DNA of 64,000 nt from Planctomycetaceae bacterium (GTDB lineage: Bacteria > Planctomycetota > UBA1135 > GCA-002686595): assembly GCA_011525785.1 (NCBI GenBank), contig WYBT01000039.1, forward strand, positions 62,001-126,000, in the 5' to 3' direction. A program made the translations under genes and the position numbers. Shown in pieces: positions 1 through 9,658 of this stretch (position 1 is the first letter of the stretch; each line of letters opens with the position of its first letter). The notes beneath the pieces are model-generated. The model did no database searches. It was not told the origin of the DNA and worked only from the letters and a program-made list of their open reading frames with translations.

Positions 1-158
1 GACAGGTGGCCACCGAGCCTCCTTGCGCAATTGCGAAAGTGGGTATCCACTTACTGAGTCGTGAACCACCGTGTGCGATGTCCGCGCACGGCTCCAAAGG
101 CGCGTCCCCACATTCCCAATTCAAGGACGCGGCCTACCCCTCTCAGGAGTTCTCATCC

Positions 159-3100
159 ATGTTCGGTCCCAGTTTCGGACGGCGCGCCCTGTGCGCCGCC
201 GCGATCCTGAGCGCCGCCGCTACGGCGAGCGCACAGGTCAAGATCAGTCAGGTTTATGGCTCGGGCGGCAACACCAGCGCGCCGCTCTTCAGCGACTACA
301 TCGAGATCTACAACGCCGGAGCGCCGCAAGATCTGACCGGTTGGTCGATCCAGTACGCGTCTTCAGCCGGCAGCTTCTCGGCCGCCAACACCACCGCGCT
401 CCCCTCGATCATTCTCGGAACCGGTCAGTACCTGCTCGTGCAACAGGGCACCGGCGGCTCGATCGTGACGGGTCAGACACCTGCGATCCCCGCGCCGCAA
501 GCGACCGGCACGATCGCGATGTCCGGCACCGACGCGAAGGTCGCGCTCGTCAGCAGCACGACTTTCCTCCCGACGGGCACGCCGACCTACGCCGGCAACC
601 CGACGCTGGTCGACTTCATCGGCTGCGGCACCGCGAACTGGAACGATGCGTCCGCCTCGGGCGTTGCGCACGTCGCCGCGAACAACGCGCCTCCGATGTC
701 GACGGCGCACGCGCTTTATCGCCGCAGCTGCGGTAGCCAGGACACCAACGTCAGCAAGGACGACTGGGCCGTCGGCTTCCCCGCGCCGCGCAACACCTCG
801 ACGCCGGTCAACGGCGGACTGACCGCCATCGGTTCGGCGCTGCCGCTGACGGTGGAGGAACTGCAGAGCGTGCGCTTCACGCTCACGCCGCAGCGCTGCG
901 GCACGCTCGACCTGGGCGCCGGCACGACCGCGACGATCGACCTGACGGCGATCGGCGGCGGTCTCACCGCGATGCTGGACGACGGCATCGCCCCCGACGA
1001 AGTCGCCAACGACGGCATCTTCACGGCGGTGGCGACGGTCGCCGCGGCGACCACGACCGGCACCAAGAACCTGCCGGTCACGCTCGCCGACGGCGGCGGC
1101 CTCTCGGGCGGAACCTACATCAGCATCGTGGTCGTGCCGACGACCACGCCCGACAACGACAACTGTACGGGTGCGCAAGCCGTGGCCGTGCCGAGCTCCA
1201 CGAGCGGCACGTTCACCGGCGCTTCGGTCGAGTCGAACCCCTTCGTGACGTTCTCGTCCTCGCCGACCACCGGCATGACGACGCGCCGCGGCCTGTGGTT
1301 CAGCGTGGTCGGCACCGGCAACACGATGACCGCCTCGCTGTGCGCCACCGTGCCGGCGCTGGACTCGGTCATGGCCGTGTTCGCGGGCCCCTGCGACGGC
1401 ATGTCGGTCATCTCGACCGGCGATGACAACGGCCCGGCCTGCACGGGCAGCGCGGCCTCTGCGCGTTGGTGCTCGGTCGCCGGCGCGAACTACTACATCT
1501 GGATCGCGCCGTTCAGCACCGGCGCCTCGACCGTCCCCTTCACGCTCGACGTGACCGACGACGGCGTGGCCTGCGGCACGGCGCTGCCGATCCCCGGCTG
1601 CGTGGGCGTGTCGGGTCCGTTCTCCGAGACCGAAGCGGGCTACGGCATCAACAACAACGACGGCTGCGGCTCGACGCCGAACCTGTTCACCAACATCGCT
1701 GCTCCGGGCTTCCCGGGCACGACGCTGCGCGGCACCGCGCGCGGCATGATCGGCAACCGTGACGTCGACTCGTACCGCTTCCAGGCGACGGTCACCGACA
1801 CGATCACGATCCGCCTCAACACGCTGGGCACCAACGCCCAGGCGCAGCTCCAGCAGCTGACCGGCGTGGGCGGCACCTGCCCGACGACCTCCGTCGGCAA
1901 CACGACGCTGTTCGTGGCGCGCTGTGCGACGAACATCCAGACCCTCACGGCCGCGGTCGTGGCGGGCAACTGGTACGTCATCAACGTCGTGGGCGGCATC
2001 GCGATCCAGCAGGGTCCGACGGCCGGCACCGTGTTCGGCGGGCAGATGCCCGGCGGCACGACCTACCAGTACGAGATGTACGTCGAGATCGGCGCTCCGC
2101 CGGCGAACGACAACTGCGCGAACGCCATCACGCTGGCGACCTCGCCGGTCAGCGCGAACCTGACCAACGCCACCAACGACGGCACGTCGAGCTGCGACGC
2201 GACCGGCAAGGACGTCTGGTACGCCTTCACCGCGGGTGCGGACGCGGGCACGCTGAACCTCAACACCTGTGGTTCGGCTGCGCCTGACACCGTGATCTCG
2301 GTCTACGACGCCTGCGGCGGCACGGAGCTCGCCTGCAACGACGACGGCACGGGCACGCCTTGCTCGGGCCCGGCCTCGGTGCTCGCGGTTCCGCTCGCGG
2401 CCAACCAGTCGGTGCGCATCCGCGTCTCGGACAAGGGCCTGGGCGGCAATTTCTCGCTGACCTGGAGCTTCGCGGTGCCCCCGCCGGCGAACGACGAGTG
2501 CGTCGGCGCCACGGTGCTCCCCGCGGGCAGCACGACGGCGATCGCGGACACGCGCTTCGCCACCCCGGTCGGCGCGAACACCGCTCCGACCTCGGCCTGC
2601 CAGGCCAACCAGAGCCGCGACGTGTGGTTCCTGTGGACCTCGCAGGGCGCTGGCACGGTCACGGTCGACACCTGCGGCGCTTCGCAGCCGGTGAGCGACT
2701 CGGTGATCACGATCTACACCGGCATCTGCGGGACGCTGACCGAGATCGCCTGTGACGACGACACCTGCGCCACTCCGGCGCTGGCGAGCTTGGCGACGTT
2801 CACCGCGACGTGCTCGACGCAGTACTACATCCGCGTCAGCCAGTTCGGCACCAGCGCCATCTCGGCGCCCTGGACGCTGAACATCACCGCGCCGGGCTTC
2901 GTCGACACCGACGGCGACGGCACGGACGACTGCCTCGACGGCTGCCCGCTCGATCCCGCGAAGATCGCTCCGGGCATCTGCGGTTGCGGCGTCAGCGACG
3001 TCGACACCGACGGCGACGGCACGGCTGACTGCAACGACGGTTGCCCGCTCGACCCGCTGAAGATCGCGGCCGGCATCTGCGGCTGCGGCGTGGCCGACAC

Positions 3101-4100
3101 CGACACCGACGGCGACGGCACGGCTGACTGCAACGACGGCTGCCCGCTCGACCCGCTGAAGGTCGCGCCCGGCATCTGCGGTTGCGGCGTGGCCGACACC
3201 GACACCGACGGCGACGGCACGGCTGACTGCAACGACGGTTGCCCGCTCGACCCGCTGAAGGTCGCGGCCGGCATCTGCGGTTGCGGCGTGGCCGACACCG
3301 ACACCGACGGCGACGGCACGGCCGACTGCAACGACGGTTGCCCGGCCGATCCGGCGAAGGTCGCTCCGGGCCAGTGCGGTTGCGGCGTGGCCGACACCGA
3401 CACCGACGGCGACGGCACGGCCGACTGCATCGACAACTGCCCGCTCGACCCGCTGAAGATCACGCCGGGTCAGTGCGGTTGCGGCGTGGCCGACACGGAC
3501 ACCGACGGTGACACCGTGGCCGACTGCAACGACAACTGCGTGGCGATCGCCAACCCGCTGCAGGAAGACTGCGACAACGACACCATCGGTGACGTCTGCG
3601 AGCTCTTCAACGGCACGGCGACCGACTTCAACGCGAACCTGATCCCGGACAACTGTGAGCCGGGCGTGTCGATCTCCTACTGCACCCCCGGCACGTCGCT
3701 CGCCGGTTGCGTCCCGACGCTCAGCGCGTCGGGCGTGGCCAGCGCCGCGGCGCCCAGCGGCTACTCGGTCACCATCAACAACGCCGTTGGTGGTCGCACC
3801 GCGATCTACTACTACAGCATCACCGGACCCCAGAACCCGCCGACTCCGTTCGGTGCTGGGTTCCTGTGCATCGACGCGCCGCGCCAGCGCATGGGGAACA
3901 ACGCCACGGGCGGCACGCCGGGTCTGTGCGACGGCGCGCCGTCGCGCGACTTCCTGCTGTGGGTCTCGACGCACCCCGGCACGCTGGGCGCGCCGTTCGC
4001 GGCGGGCAACACGATCAACCTGCAGGCGACGATTCGCGATCCGGGCAACGCGGGCAACCGCGTCCAGACCGACGCGATCCAGGTCACGCTGCTGCCTTGA
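159..4100 (+). CDS. Secreted lamin-tail / thrombospondin-3-repeat surface protein
   Basis: 1313-aa exported protein. The open frame extends upstream, but I start at ATG 159 because AGGAG lies at 145-149 and the product then begins with a clean Sec signal peptide (MFGPSFGRRALCAAAILSAA, cleaved near ASAQ). Domains in order: a lamin-tail-like domain (about residues 25-190, 'IEIYNAGAPQDLTGWSIQY'); a middle region with beta-sandwich modules introduced by 'PANDNC' and 'PANDEC' that resemble pre-peptidase C-terminal domains; six 33-aa Asp/Cys-rich repeats of thrombospondin type-3 style (DTDGDGTADC), probably calcium-binding; then the C-terminal Cys domain starting 'YCTPGTSLAGC', shared with other secreted proteins here. 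It is followed by a strong terminator and is probably monocistronic. Likely a cell-surface or matrix protein. The exact role is unknown; the domain calls are by eye. Confidence 0.9.
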   Translation: MFGPSFGRRALCAAAILSAAATASAQVKISQVYGSGGNTSAPLFSDYIEIYNAGAPQDLTGWSIQYASSAGSFSAANTTALPSIILGTGQYLLVQQGTGGSIVTGQTPAIPAPQATGTIAMSGTDAKVALVSSTTFLPTGTPTYAGNPTLVDFIGCGTANWNDASASGVAHVAANNAPPMSTAHALYRRSCGSQDTNVSKDDWAVGFPAPRNTSTPVNGGLTAIGSALPLTVEELQSVRFTLTPQRCGTLDLGAGTTATIDLTAIGGGLTAMLDDGIAPDEVANDGIFTAVATVAAATTTGTKNLPVTLADGGGLSGGTYISIVVVPTTTPDNDNCTGAQAVAVPSSTSGTFTGASVESNPFVTFSSSPTTGMTTRRGLWFSVVGTGNTMTASLCATVPALDSVMAVFAGPCDGMSVISTGDDNGPACTGSAASARWCSVAGANYYIWIAPFSTGASTVPFTLDVTDDGVACGTALPIPGCVGVSGPFSETEAGYGINNNDGCGSTPNLFTNIAAPGFPGTTLRGTARGMIGNRDVDSYRFQATVTDTITIRLNTLGTNAQAQLQQLTGVGGTCPTTSVGNTTLFVARCATNIQTLTAAVVAGNWYVINVVGGIAIQQGPTAGTVFGGQMPGGTTYQYEMYVEIGAPPANDNCANAITLATSPVSANLTNATNDGTSSCDATGKDVWYAFTAGADAGTLNLNTCGSAAPDTVISVYDACGGTELACNDDGTGTPCSGPASVLAVPLAANQSVRIRVSDKGLGGNFSLTWSFAVPPPANDECVGATVLPAGSTTAIADTRFATPVGANTAPTSACQANQSRDVWFLWTSQGAGTVTVDTCGASQPVSDSVITIYTGICGTLTEIACDDDTCATPALASLATFTATCSTQYYIRVSQFGTSAISAPWTLNITAPGFVDTDGDGTDDCLDGCPLDPAKIAPGICGCGVSDVDTDGDGTADCNDGCPLDPLKIAAGICGCGVADTDTDGDGTADCNDGCPLDPLKVAPGICGCGVADTDTDGDGTADCNDGCPLDPLKVAAGICGCGVADTDTDGDGTADCNDGCPADPAKVAPGQCGCGVADTDTDGDGTADCIDNCPLDPLKITPGQCGCGVADTDTDGDTVADCNDNCVAIANPLQEDCDNDTIGDVCELFNGTATDFNANLIPDNCEPGVSISYCTPGTSLAGCVPTLSASGVASAAAPSGYSVTINNAVGGRTAIYYYSITGPQNPPTPFGAGFLCIDAPRQRMGNNATGGTPGLCDGAPSRDFLLWVSTHPGTLGAPFAAGNTINLQATIRDPGNAGNRVQTDAIQVTLLP
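2904..3497 (+). repeat. Six tandem 99-bp coding repeats (TSP3-like)
   Basis: Six in-frame units of 33 codons, each DTDGDGTADC + NDGCPLDP + KxxxGxCGCGVADT, run head to tail. A seventh, diverged unit starts at 3498. Units 2-4 are nearly identical at DNA level, which suggests recent expansion or homogenisation. The Asp pattern (DTDGDG) fits calcium binding as in thrombospondin type-3 repeats. The four or so Cys per unit could form disulfides outside the cell. Confidence 0.9.
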
Positions 4101-4151
4101 TCTGAACGCGCGCCGCCGGGCCTGAGAGCTCGGCGGCGAGCCGATCCGTAC

Positions 4152-4186
4152 GAGGGAGCGCCCCAGTGGCGCTCCCTCTTGTTTTG
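4152..4186 (+). terminator. Rho-independent terminator
   Basis: A perfect 11-bp stem, GAGGGAGCGCC (4152-4162) with GGCGCTCCCTC (4168-4178), loop CCAGT, then TTGTTTTG. It lies 51 bp after the secreted-protein stop and between two converging genes. Confidence 0.85.
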
Positions 4187-4224
4187 TCCGGGCGAGGCCT
4201 CAGCGCGACAACGTTGCGCGCTCG

Positions 4225-5415
4225 TCAGCGCGACGACGTCGCGCGCTCGTCGGCAGGTGCGGTGAGCCGGCGCCAGCGCGACGGCGGCCATACGACGGCC
4301 AGCGGGCGACCCACGATCCACTCGCTCAGCGCCGGGCCCCACTCGCGGCTGTCCAGGCTCTCCGCGGAGTTGTCGCCCAGCACGAACAGCTCGTCGGGCG
4401 CCAGCACCAGCGGCTGGTCGACGCCGTGGCGTCCGACGTCGACCCAAGACACGTCGCGCCACAGCCGCACCCGCCGCACCAGGAGGCTCAGCTCTTCGCC
4501 GCCGAAGGCTGCGCGAGGAAGTTGGTGCTGGAAGCCCGTCTCCAGGCCCCACATGGCGGCGTTCTCGGCGTAGACGTGCTCGAACACGGCAGGCGCGCCG
4601 TCGAGGTCGATGCGCAGGCGGTTGTCGATGTTCGAAAACACCACGCGGTGCGCGCGCTCGGGCGCGAACTCGAGTTCGGTCTGCGCCAGCACCTCGGCGA
4701 CAAAGCGCGGCGCCGAGCGGCGTTCGATGCGGGCCAGCACGCGCCCGGCCACCGGCGCGGGGGCGAGCACGAGGTCGAAGCGATCGCCCTCCTCGGTCAG
4801 CCTCAGCCGCAGCTCGCCCCAGGCGCCGTCGAGCACGAAGCCCAGCTCCAGCGCGAGGTCGCCCACCTGCCGCCGGCCGCCGACGCGCTCGCCATGGCGA
4901 TCGAAGTAGTCGTCGAGCGCGCGCGGGATCAGCTCGGCCGCCGTGGCTCGGCCGCGCGGCGCCTCCAGTCGCCAACCCTCGGGCGCGCGCGTCCACAGCG
5001 AGCCGGGGTGCGCCACGCTGAAGTGCTGTTCGAGCGGCGACGCGGCGGAGTCGAACAGCTCGATCCAGGCCGGCCGCGGCGCGACGGAGGGCAGCAGTTT
5101 GCCCCCGACGAGCAAGTCGCCCGCCGCGAGCTGGATCGTCTCGCCGCCGAGCCCGGCCACGCGCTTGACGAGCGGCGCCGGCTCGCCCGGGCGCTGCAGC
5201 ACGACCAGGTCGAAGCGCCGCAGCGACGGGTGTCGGTCGAAGCGCACGAAGACGAATTCGCCGTCGCGCGGGCCGCCGTGGAGCGTGGGCGCCATCGAGC
5301 GGCTGTCGACGTAGTACACGTCGCCCACGAAGGCCCGGGCGAGCAGGAGCGCCAGGCCCAGGAGCGCGAGCGCCCAGACCGCGGAGCGCACGAGGCGGGT
5401 CAACGCGGCGCGCAC
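4225..5415 (-). CDS. lepB: Signal peptidase I (S26A) with a large insertion
   Basis: Membrane serine protease that removes Sec signal peptides at the outer face of the cytoplasmic membrane. Seen: an N-terminal membrane anchor (about residues 10-27), catalytic Ser in 'SRSMAPTL' (about S40), general-base Lys in 'LVKRVAGLGGE' (about K84), and the C-terminal box 'LGDNSAESLDSREWG'. At about 396 aa it is longer than typical enzymes of 200-320 aa; roughly 200 residues without recognisable motifs lie between the KRVxGxxGE and GDNSxxSxDSR boxes. The start is uncertain. I use GTG 5415, which places the anchor near the N-terminus; the frame is open further upstream but would then overlap the divergent exonuclease gene. 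It fits a genome with many exported proteins. Confidence 0.85.
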   Translation of the reverse strand: MRAALTRLVRSAVWALALLGLALLLARAFVGDVYYVDSRSMAPTLHGGPRDGEFVFVRFDRHPSLRRFDLVVLQRPGEPAPLVKRVAGLGGETIQLAAGDLLVGGKLLPSVAPRPAWIELFDSAASPLEQHFSVAHPGSLWTRAPEGWRLEAPRGRATAAELIPRALDDYFDRHGERVGGRRQVGDLALELGFVLDGAWGELRLRLTEEGDRFDLVLAPAPVAGRVLARIERRSAPRFVAEVLAQTELEFAPERAHRVVFSNIDNRLRIDLDGAPAVFEHVYAENAAMWGLETGFQHQLPRAAFGGEELSLLVRRVRLWRDVSWVDVGRHGVDQPLVLAPDELFVLGDNSAESLDSREWGPALSEWIVGRPLAVVWPPSRWRRLTAPADERATSSR

Positions 5416-5515
5416 GGCGGTGTTCGGGGTGCGCGGTCCACGCGCGGTGTCCGCTGTTGCACAGCGCTCATCGAGCCCGAAAGATAGCGCTCGCGGAGCG
5501 CTGGGCCCGCGCGAG

Positions 5516-6109
5516 ATGCAAGCTCGACAGCGGCTACTGATCGTCGACCTCGAGGCGACTTGCTGGGAGCGCTCGCAGCACCGCGCCGAGGACATGGAGA
5601 CGATCGAGATCGGCGCGCTGCTGGTCGATCCGCTCGAGCCCGACGCGCCGACCCGCGAGTTCCAGCGCCTGGTGCGCCCCGTGCACCGCCCGCAGCTCAG
5701 CGCGTTCTGCACGCAGCTCACCGGGATCGGCCAGGCCGATGTTGACGGCGCCGACACGTTCCCGAACGTGTTCGCCGCGTTCTGCGAGTGGTTCGGCGAC
5801 CCGCGCGGGGTGCTGTTCGCCTCCTGGGGCCGCTACGACCGCCGCCAGCTCGAGAGCGACTGCGCGCGCCACGGCCTTGCCTACCCGTTCGGGGAGCGCC
5901 ACCTCAACCTCAAGCACTGGTGCGCCGCGCGGCTCGGGACACGCCCCGGAGGTCTCGCGCAAGCCGTTGCCAAATGCGGACTTACGTTCGATGGCCGGCA
6001 CCACCGCGGGCTCGACGACGCGCGCAATGTCTGGCGCGTGGCACGCGTCGCCGCCGGCGATGCGCTACCCGAGCTGCTCTCGACCGATAACGGCGCGGAC
6101 GCTCGCTAG
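5516..6109 (+). CDS. DEDDh-family 3'-5' exonuclease
   Basis: 197-aa RNase T/DnaQ-superfamily exonuclease. The DEDDh residues are visible: D and E in 'LLIVDLEATCWE' (D11, E13), Asp in 'ASWGRYDRRQLESD', and His-Asp in 'HHRGLDDARNVWR'. Length and the Cys/Trp after the first motif resemble the ERI1/Snipper-type group that trims RNA or short DNA 3' ends. The start at ATG 5516 gives the motif at the usual distance from the N-terminus. Upstream it is divergent from lepB with only about 100 bp shared. Substrate cannot be told from sequence. Confidence 0.88.
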   Translation: MQARQRLLIVDLEATCWERSQHRAEDMETIEIGALLVDPLEPDAPTREFQRLVRPVHRPQLSAFCTQLTGIGQADVDGADTFPNVFAAFCEWFGDPRGVLFASWGRYDRRQLESDCARHGLAYPFGERHLNLKHWCAARLGTRPGGLAQAVAKCGLTFDGRHHRGLDDARNVWRVARVAAGDALPELLSTDNGADAR

Positions 6110-6255
6110 CGCGTTTCTTGCTTGCGCACCGGCGAACGACCACACTCGCGGCCCTCCCCCGCCCCCATGGCTCCCGCCGTGTGCGACCGCTCCCCCACCC
6201 GCACGGCGAGTCCCCTCCCGGGCCCTCCGCCCGACCCGTCTCGGAGTCGTCCTCG

Positions 6256-7707
6256 ATGAACCGTGCCCCCTTCGTGCGCCGTGTGTGGCCCGCCCTGGCC
6301 GCACTGGCGCTCCTTCAAGCCCCCGCTAGCGCTGCACCCGCCCTCGGCGGCGGCGCCATGGGCGTCGACATGCCGCTGTGGAGCCTGATCCCGTTCGCGG
6401 GGATCCTCCTGTGCATCGCCATCCTGCCGCTCGTCGCCGGGCACTGGTGGGAGCACAACAAGAACCGCGCGATCATCTCGGCGCTGTTCGCCGTTCCGAC
6501 CGCCGGCTACATGCTGATGACGTACGGCGGCGACGGCGCGACCGTGCTCGGCCACCACGTCCACGAGTACGTTTCGTTCATCTGCCTGCTGGGCTCGCTG
6601 TTCATCATCACCGGCGGCATCTACGTGCGTGGCTCGCTGGCCGGCACGCCGCTGGTGAACACAGGCATCCTCGCCATCGGCGCGGCGATCGCCAGCATCA
6701 TCGGAACGACCGGCGCCTCGGTGCTGCTGATCCGCCCGCTGCTGCGCGCCAACGCCCCGCGCCAGAAGAAGGTCCACATCGTGATCTTCTTCATCTTCAT
6801 CGTGTCGAACTGCGGCGGCCTGCTCACGCCGCTGGGCGACCCGCCGCTGTACCTGGGCTTCCTCAAGGGCGTGCCGTTCGAGTGGACGCTGCGCCTGTGG
6901 AAGGAGTGGGCGATCGCCAACGGCGTGCTGCTGGTGCTGTTCAACCTGTGGGACCAGCGCGTGCTGAACCAAGAGGAGAAGGCGCGCCCCGGCTCGCAGC
7001 TCGAGGCGGTGATGAAGCACGAGCCCTTCGGCATCGACGGCGGGCTCAACTTCCTGTGGCTCGTCGGCGTGGTGTTCATCATCTACGCCTCGGGCAGCCG
7101 CATGTTCACGAACGGCGAGGCTTGGCCGATGGGTCTTTCGGAAGGCCTGATGGTCGTGATGGCGTTGCTCGCCTGGTTCACGACCAACAAGAACAACCGC
7201 GAGCGCAACCGCTTCTCGTGGCACCCGATCGTCGAAGTCGCCGTGCTGTTCATCGGCATCTTCATCTGCATGGCGCCGGCGCTGCAGATCCTCAACGCCT
7301 GGGGCCAGGGCGCGCGCGACGTCGCGGGCATGAAGTTCGGCATGACCGAGCCCTGGCAGTTCTTCTGGGGCACGGGCGGCCTGTCGAGCTTCCTCGACAA
7401 CGCGCCGACGTACTTGACCTTCGCGGCGACCGCGGCCGGCATGAACGGCGTGTCGGTCGACGGCCCGCAGTACCTCTACGAGCTGCTGCAGAAGGGCGAC
7501 ATGCCCGTGCGGCTGATGGAGGCGATCAGCTGCGGCGCGGTGTTCATGGGCGCGAACACCTACATCGGCAACGGCCCCAACTTCATGGTCAAGGCCATCG
7601 CCGAGGAGAACCAGGTCCAGATGCCGGGCTTCTTCGGGTACATGCTGTACTCGATCGGGATCCTGATCCCGATCTTCGGGCTCCTGACCTTCCTGTTCTT
7701 CATGTGA
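6256..7707 (+). CDS. Na+/H+ antiporter-type transporter (NhaD/CitM superfamily)
   Basis: 483-aa polytopic membrane protein of the ion-transporter superfamily that includes NhaD, CitM and ArsB. An N-terminal hydrophobic segment (about residues 8-25, ending ASAAPA) may be a cleaved signal, as in other long members. About ten further membrane helices follow. Conserved-looking helix-break motifs include 'GTTGASVLLIRPLLRAN', 'NCGGLLTPLGDPPLYLG', 'SSFLDNAPTYL' and 'GANTYIGNGPNFM'. The SFLDNAP and GxNxxxGxGP segments are where substrate and ion are bound in this superfamily. Members of this subgroup are usually called sodium:proton antiporters; citrate or other anion transport is the alternative. 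It is followed 52 bp later by another transporter on the same strand, so co-transcription is likely. Confidence 0.85.
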   Translation: MNRAPFVRRVWPALAALALLQAPASAAPALGGGAMGVDMPLWSLIPFAGILLCIAILPLVAGHWWEHNKNRAIISALFAVPTAGYMLMTYGGDGATVLGHHVHEYVSFICLLGSLFIITGGIYVRGSLAGTPLVNTGILAIGAAIASIIGTTGASVLLIRPLLRANAPRQKKVHIVIFFIFIVSNCGGLLTPLGDPPLYLGFLKGVPFEWTLRLWKEWAIANGVLLVLFNLWDQRVLNQEEKARPGSQLEAVMKHEPFGIDGGLNFLWLVGVVFIIYASGSRMFTNGEAWPMGLSEGLMVVMALLAWFTTNKNNRERNRFSWHPIVEVAVLFIGIFICMAPALQILNAWGQGARDVAGMKFGMTEPWQFFWGTGGLSSFLDNAPTYLTFAATAAGMNGVSVDGPQYLYELLQKGDMPVRLMEAISCGAVFMGANTYIGNGPNFMVKAIAEENQVQMPGFFGYMLYSIGILIPIFGLLTFLFFM

Positions 7708-7721
7708 TGGAGTCGCGCTGG

Positions 7722-7747
7722 GGGCGCGCGGCGCAAGCTGCGCGCCC
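7722..7747 (+). other. Intergenic GC hairpin between two transporter genes
   Basis: GGGCGCGC (7722-7729) pairs with GCGCGCCC (7740-7747). There is no U tract, so it is not a convincing terminator. It could act as an mRNA-stability hairpin or attenuate the downstream transporter. Confidence 0.35.
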
Positions 7748-7759
7748 AAAGCACGCCGC

Positions 7760-9640
7760 ATGAGCACCGCCACGCCAGCTACCGAGACCAAGGCGCACGA
7801 CATCTCGCTGCGCCAGCTCTCGCCGCTCTTGGTCTGGGCGGTCGTGTTCTGCGATATCGGGACGAGCGTCTATTACGTCCCGGGGATCCTCTACAAGCAG
7901 GTCGGCGACGCCGCGCCGCTGTTCGTCGCCGTCGCGTTGGTGGGCTTCGTGCTCCTGGCGCAGAAGTACGTCGAGATCTGCTGGCGCTACCCCGAGGGCG
8001 GCGGCGTGGTCAACGTCGCCAGCCACGCCTTCACGCCGCGCATGGGCCTGGTGGGCGGTCTGCTCGTCAGCGTCAGCTACTTCGTGACGAGCGCCATCTC
8101 GACCGTTTCGGGCGTGGTCTACATCGGCAGCGTGCTGCCCTGGTTCGACGAGCACATCGCCACCGTCGCGTGCCTGGCGCTGGTGCTCCTGGCGGCGATC
8201 AACATCGTCGGCATCCGCGAGAGCGCGATGCTCTCGCTGTTCATGGCGGGCGGCGCCTTGATCGTGAACATGGTGGTGATCTCGGCCACGATGCTCTCGC
8301 TCGAGCCGTCGACCTGGATCGAGCTGTTCAAGCGCGCGTTCTCGACGCACGACACCAGTCCGCGGACGCTGCTGATCGGCTACTCGAGCGCGTGGCTCGC
8401 CTTCTCCGGGCTCGAGAGCATCAGCCAGCTCAGCCCGGCGATGAAGTTGCCGATCCAGGCCACCGCCAAGCGCGGCATGAGGTTGGTGGTCGGCACGATG
8501 CTGCTGACCTCGCCGCTGCTCACGTTGTTCTCCGTCGAGCTGCTGCCGGAACTGATCAAGTCCGACGAGCTCAAGCAGGAGCGCTTCATCTCCGAGCTGG
8601 CCGGGTCCTACGGCGGACTGATGCTGCGGATCAGCGTGGTCGCGACGGCGTCGTCACTGCTGCTCCTGGCGGCCAACACGGCGATCATCGGCTCCTACCA
8701 CGTCTTCCTGGCGCTCGCCGACGCGCACTTCCTGCCCGAGCCGTTGATGCTGCGCAACCGGCGCTTCGGCACGCCGCACTTCGCGATCCTGGTCGCGACG
8801 GTCGTCCCGATCCTCGTGATCATGATCACGGGGCGCGACCTGGTGCTGCTGGGCGATCTGTACGCCTTCGGGTTGCTCGGCGCGTTCGTGTTGACCTCGC
8901 TGGGACTGGATCTCACGCGCTGGCGCGAGAACGAACGCGGCCGCAAATTCTGGATCGGCGTCTGGGCGACCTTGATGGTCACGGTGGCCTGGTTCACCTG
9001 CCTGATGGTCAAGCAGGACGCCTCGATCTTCGGCGGCATCCTGGTGGCGATCGGACTCGTGCTCGCGGTCGGCACGCAGCAGAAGTGGTTCACGGACGTG
9101 CTCTACAACACGCCGATGCTCGCCCGTCGCGCGCGCGAGGTGATCGCCGAGTCCGAGTCGGAGCTCGAGGCGCGCGATCGCGAAGTGCTCAGCCTCGCGC
9201 AGGCCGTCGCGCTGACGCAGCTGTACCCCTCGCACACGCTGGTCGGCTTGCGCGCGACCAACGACAGCCTCGTGCAGGAAGCGATCCTGCGCGAGAAGGG
9301 CCTGGGCGGGAACACGATCTACGCGCTGTACATCGAGGAGCGCACGGGCCTGTTCGTGCGCAGCTCCGACCTCGACTCGCCCGAGAACAAGGACGCCTTC
9401 AAGCCGCTGCTCGACGCGGCGCGCAAGGCCGAGCGGCAGGGCGTGCAGCTCATTCCGATCTGGACCGTGTCGTACAACGCGGTCGAAGGCGTGGTGCGCG
9501 CAGCCGAAGCACTGGGCGTCGACGCGGTGATGATTGGCGTCACGCAGCGCAGCTCGGTCTACCACCTGCTGCGCGGCCACGTGGTCAACGGCCTCGCCAA
9601 GCGTTTGCCGGCGCACATTCGCCTCGTGCTGTGCGGCTGA
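7760..9640 (+). CDS. APC-family permease with C-terminal USP-like domain
   Basis: 626-aa amino-acid/polyamine/organocation-type transporter. Residues about 20-460 hold some twelve membrane helices. The first is marked by 'DIGTSVYYVPG', the unwound-helix region that binds substrate in APC proteins; a Glu-Gly-rich loop 'RYPEGGGVVNVASHAF' follows. After the last helix, residues about 480-626 form a soluble alpha/beta domain ('VGVTQRSSVYHLLRGHVVNGLAKRL') resembling a universal stress protein fold, as in several APC permeases with cytosolic regulatory tails. The substrate is unknown; amino acid is most likely, cation possible. It is transcribed with the preceding antiporter and converges on the next gene with only 18 bp between stops. 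Confidence 0.85.
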   Translation: MSTATPATETKAHDISLRQLSPLLVWAVVFCDIGTSVYYVPGILYKQVGDAAPLFVAVALVGFVLLAQKYVEICWRYPEGGGVVNVASHAFTPRMGLVGGLLVSVSYFVTSAISTVSGVVYIGSVLPWFDEHIATVACLALVLLAAINIVGIRESAMLSLFMAGGALIVNMVVISATMLSLEPSTWIELFKRAFSTHDTSPRTLLIGYSSAWLAFSGLESISQLSPAMKLPIQATAKRGMRLVVGTMLLTSPLLTLFSVELLPELIKSDELKQERFISELAGSYGGLMLRISVVATASSLLLLAANTAIIGSYHVFLALADAHFLPEPLMLRNRRFGTPHFAILVATVVPILVIMITGRDLVLLGDLYAFGLLGAFVLTSLGLDLTRWRENERGRKFWIGVWATLMVTVAWFTCLMVKQDASIFGGILVAIGLVLAVGTQQKWFTDVLYNTPMLARRAREVIAESESELEARDREVLSLAQAVALTQLYPSHTLVGLRATNDSLVQEAILREKGLGGNTIYALYIEERTGLFVRSSDLDSPENKDAFKPLLDAARKAERQGVQLIPIWTVSYNAVEGVVRAAEALGVDAVMIGVTQRSSVYHLLRGHVVNGLAKRLPAHIRLVLCG

Positions 9641-9658
9641 AGCGCGGCGCGGCGGCGG

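Noticed and set aside
363-3974. A 1203-codon open frame on the minus strand
   Set aside because: It is antisense to the secreted repeat protein; its product is Arg/Val/Ala-rich with no domain, an effect of high GC third positions.
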